Source: CAYYBZ01 sp964470285 [NCBI: uncultured Oligoflexia bacterium] (GTDB lineage Bacteria; Bdellovibrionota_G; CAYYBZ01). Taken from it: a stretch of 6,045 bases of DNA. Positions within the stretch are counted from its first letter, which is position 1; every line of letters starts with the position of its first letter. The notes beneath the pieces were generated by a model, which was not told the DNA's origin, made no database searches, and saw only the letters and a list, made by a program, of their open reading frames with translations. Where the stretch lies: assembly GCA_964470285.1 (NCBI GenBank), contig CAYYBZ010000142.1, forward strand, positions 1-6,045. The letters run 5' to 3'. This document shows positions 4,567-6,045 of the stretch, piece by piece. The translations under genes were made by a program, and so were the position numbers.

Positions 4567-6045
4567 ATGAACATTATCCGAAGGTCGCTGATAACTGCCA
4601 TTCTTTCCTTAATTCTTGCCACGTTTATAAGTTGTAGCAGAGATGTGGAGCAGGGAAACCCACTCCCCTCTGTATCACCTCCTACGGATCTAACAGTTGA
4701 ATCGATCGAAGGCGGCTTAAGGGTATACTGGGCAAAGAGCGGTGTTGAGAAGTTCAAAGTCTATTACGGGAACGACAGCAGGATTTATTCCGGCAAAGAT
4801 GCCGAACAGGGAGAATCACCGATCGAGGTCAACGCAAAAAGCATAGAACTGACAGGTCTTTCAAACGGTGAAACCTACTATGTTACGATAACAAGCGTTT
4901 TACTGGATGACGAAAGCTCTTTTTCAAAAGAGGTTTCGGGTGTCCCGGGCGCACCCGATAGTGAACCCGAAGCGCCGGATAGCCTCCAGGCAGCGGTTCA
5001 AGGCTCATCACAGATATCTTTAAGCTGGAACGATAATTCGGACATCGAAAGGAAGTTCGTCATTGAAAGGGCAATCGGAAGCGCCGCATTTTATTATCTT
5101 AACGAGGTTTCCTCCAATACAACGAGTTATGTAGACAGCGGTTTAATAGCCGGCACAACTTACAGGTACAGGGTATTCGCACAGAACTCGGTAGGGGATT
5201 CGAATTATTCGAATATTGCGCAGGCAAAAACGGATACTGAAAGTGAAAATCCACCCAATACACCCTCGAATCTTTCGGCCAATGCCGTTTCAAGTTCACA
5301 GATAAACTTAACCTGGTCCGATAATTCAAGCAATGAAACCGGATTCAGGATAGAAAGAGCAACAGCTTCGGGCAGTTTTAGCTTCCATAAAAATGTATCT
5401 GCAAGTGCCATTTCCTATTCAGATACAGGTCTTCCAGCCAGCACAACTTACAGATACAGGATAAGGTCATATAACGGGGCCGGAGATTCAGGATGGTCAA
5501 ATACGGCACAGGCTACAACTGATGATCCGGCACAGACAATTCCCAATCCTCCTAACGGGTTTTTGGCAACCGCCATATCAAGTTCGCAGATAAATTTGTC
5601 ATGGAGCGATAATTCAAATAATGAAACAGGCTTCAGAATAGAAAGAAAAATAGGTTCAGGCTCTTTTAGTTTTCTTGCGAATGTTGCCGCAGGAGCAAAT
5701 GCTTACACAGATAATGGTTTAACAGAAAATACAAAATATACTTACAGGGTGAGAGCCTTCAACGGGATAGGTTCTTCATCTTGGTCAAATGAGGCAGATG
5801 CAACAACTCCAAGTAACGGGACGGAACCGAACGCACCCAGCGGACTGAATGCTCAAGCAGTAAGCTCCAGTCAAATTAATCTTACATGGAGCGATAATTC
5901 AAATAATGAAACAGGCTTCAGAATTGAAAGAAAAACGGGTAGCGGTTCTTACGGTCATCTTACAACCGTCGGGTCAGGGACAACAGCACATCAGGATACA
6001 ACCTGTTCACCTAATACAGTTTATACATACAGGGTGCGGGCACAT
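4567..6045 (+). CDS. Lipoprotein with at least five tandem fibronectin type III domains, runs off right edge
   Basis: Open for 493 codons with no stop. Residues 1-23 are a lipoprotein signal peptide ending FISC, lipidated at C23; Phe at -3 is slightly unusual. FN3 domains lie at about 38-127, 136-222, 231-318, 327-414 and 422 to the edge, joined by short Pro/Glu/Asn-rich linkers. Domain 1 is different in kind: it matches the first FN3 domain of the minus-strand lipoprotein at 3008-3685 (shared FKVYYG, LTGL.NG..Y). Domains 2-5 belong to the widespread bacterial type with SSSQINLSWSDNSNNETGF and TTYRYRVRAxN motifs, spaced 95-96 residues, and domains 4 and 5 are nearly identical in their first half. 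No catalytic domain is visible. Such arrays usually act as spacers or binding modules on surface proteins, with the functional domain often further on. The ATG is fixed by an ideal Shine-Dalgarno. It is divergent from the other intact genes and has its own upstream region. Confidence 0.92.
   Translation, partial: MNIIRRSLITAILSLILATFISCSRDVEQGNPLPSVSPPTDLTVESIEGGLRVYWAKSGVEKFKVYYGNDSRIYSGKDAEQGESPIEVNAKSIELTGLSNGETYYVTITSVLLDDESSFSKEVSGVPGAPDSEPEAPDSLQAAVQGSSQISLSWNDNSDIERKFVIERAIGSAAFYYLNEVSSNTTSYVDSGLIAGTTYRYRVFAQNSVGDSNYSNIAQAKTDTESENPPNTPSNLSANAVSSSQINLTWSDNSSNETGFRIERATASGSFSFHKNVSASAISYSDTGLPASTTYRYRIRSYNGAGDSGWSNTAQATTDDPAQTIPNPPNGFLATAISSSQINLSWSDNSNNETGFRIERKIGSGSFSFLANVAAGANAYTDNGLTENTKYTYRVRAFNGIGSSSWSNEADATTPSNGTEPNAPSGLNAQAVSSSQINLTWSDNSNNETGFRIERKTGSGSYGHLTTVGSGTTAHQDTTCSPNTVYTYRVRAH
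5600..5639 (+). repeat. 40-bp exact repeat in FN3 domain 4
   Basis: Identical to 5885-5924, offset 285 bp, which is 95 codons or one FN3 unit. It encodes the SWSDNSNNETGFR region. The match breaks at single mismatches on both sides and then resumes, indicating recent domain duplication or homogenisation between domains 4 and 5. Confidence 0.9.
5885..5924 (+). repeat. 40-bp exact repeat in FN3 domain 5
   Basis: Second copy of 5600-5639, in the same frame. Domain 3 (around 5310-5347) carries a more diverged version of the same segment, so domains 4 and 5 are the youngest pair visible. Confidence 0.9.

Noticed and set aside
4497-4757. Minus-strand open frame of 86 codons
   Set aside because: Antisense to the start and signal peptide of the multi-FN3 lipoprotein, with no credible protein features.
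5099-5411. Two minus-strand open frames of 76 and 68 codons
   Set aside because: Both are antisense to well-supported FN3 domains 2 and 3, and they overlap each other.
5600-5924. Regular repeats as a CRISPR or other non-coding array
   Set aside because: The repeats are in frame, spaced 95-96 codons, and encode FN3 domains.

Overview
The window suggests a Gram-negative bacterium of moderate-to-low GC, with no rRNA, tRNA, phage, insertion-sequence or CRISPR signal. All six intact genes begin with an export signal: five have lipobox-type signal peptides and one has a Sec signal peptide without a lipid-attachment cysteine. The MopE-type metal-binding motif, the dockerin-like EF hands, the tandem FN3 domains and an Rhs/SpvB-type N-terminus are typical of large-genome environmental Gram-negatives. 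The sequence does not fix the lineage more closely than that.

Left part (1-2665, all minus strand, read right to left). Four closely packed genes probably form one operon. First is a 160-aa lipoprotein with a MopE-like motif and a dockerin-like double EF hand. Two paralogous Cys-rich lipoproteins of 192 and 188 aa follow. Last is the N-terminal 311 residues of an Rhs/YD-repeat-type secreted protein that runs off the left edge. Gaps are 24, 43 and 34 bp. The two Cys-rich lipoproteins share a 136-bp block with no mismatches, although the rest of both genes has diverged at protein and synonymous level.

Middle (2666-4566). A 342-bp AT-rich spacer holds a possible small plus-strand frame and probably the operon promoter. 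Next is a minus-strand lipoprotein with two FN3 domains. Behind it lies a decayed minus-strand coding region (about 3780-4432) with a frameshift, an in-frame TAA and an abrupt GC change near that stop.

Right part (4567-6045, plus strand). A lipoprotein with at least five tandem FN3 domains starts behind a near-consensus Shine-Dalgarno sequence and runs off the right edge. Its first FN3 domain is clearly homologous to the first FN3 domain of the minus-strand FN3 lipoprotein, so the two are diverged paralogues facing away from each other across the broken gene.

Overall this looks like an accessory cell-surface locus. The most distinctive part is the operon of three small, Cys-rich or calcium-binding lipoproteins ahead of an Rhs-type protein. 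A role for these lipoproteins in anchoring, displaying, assembling or neutralising the Rhs protein is inferred from gene order only.
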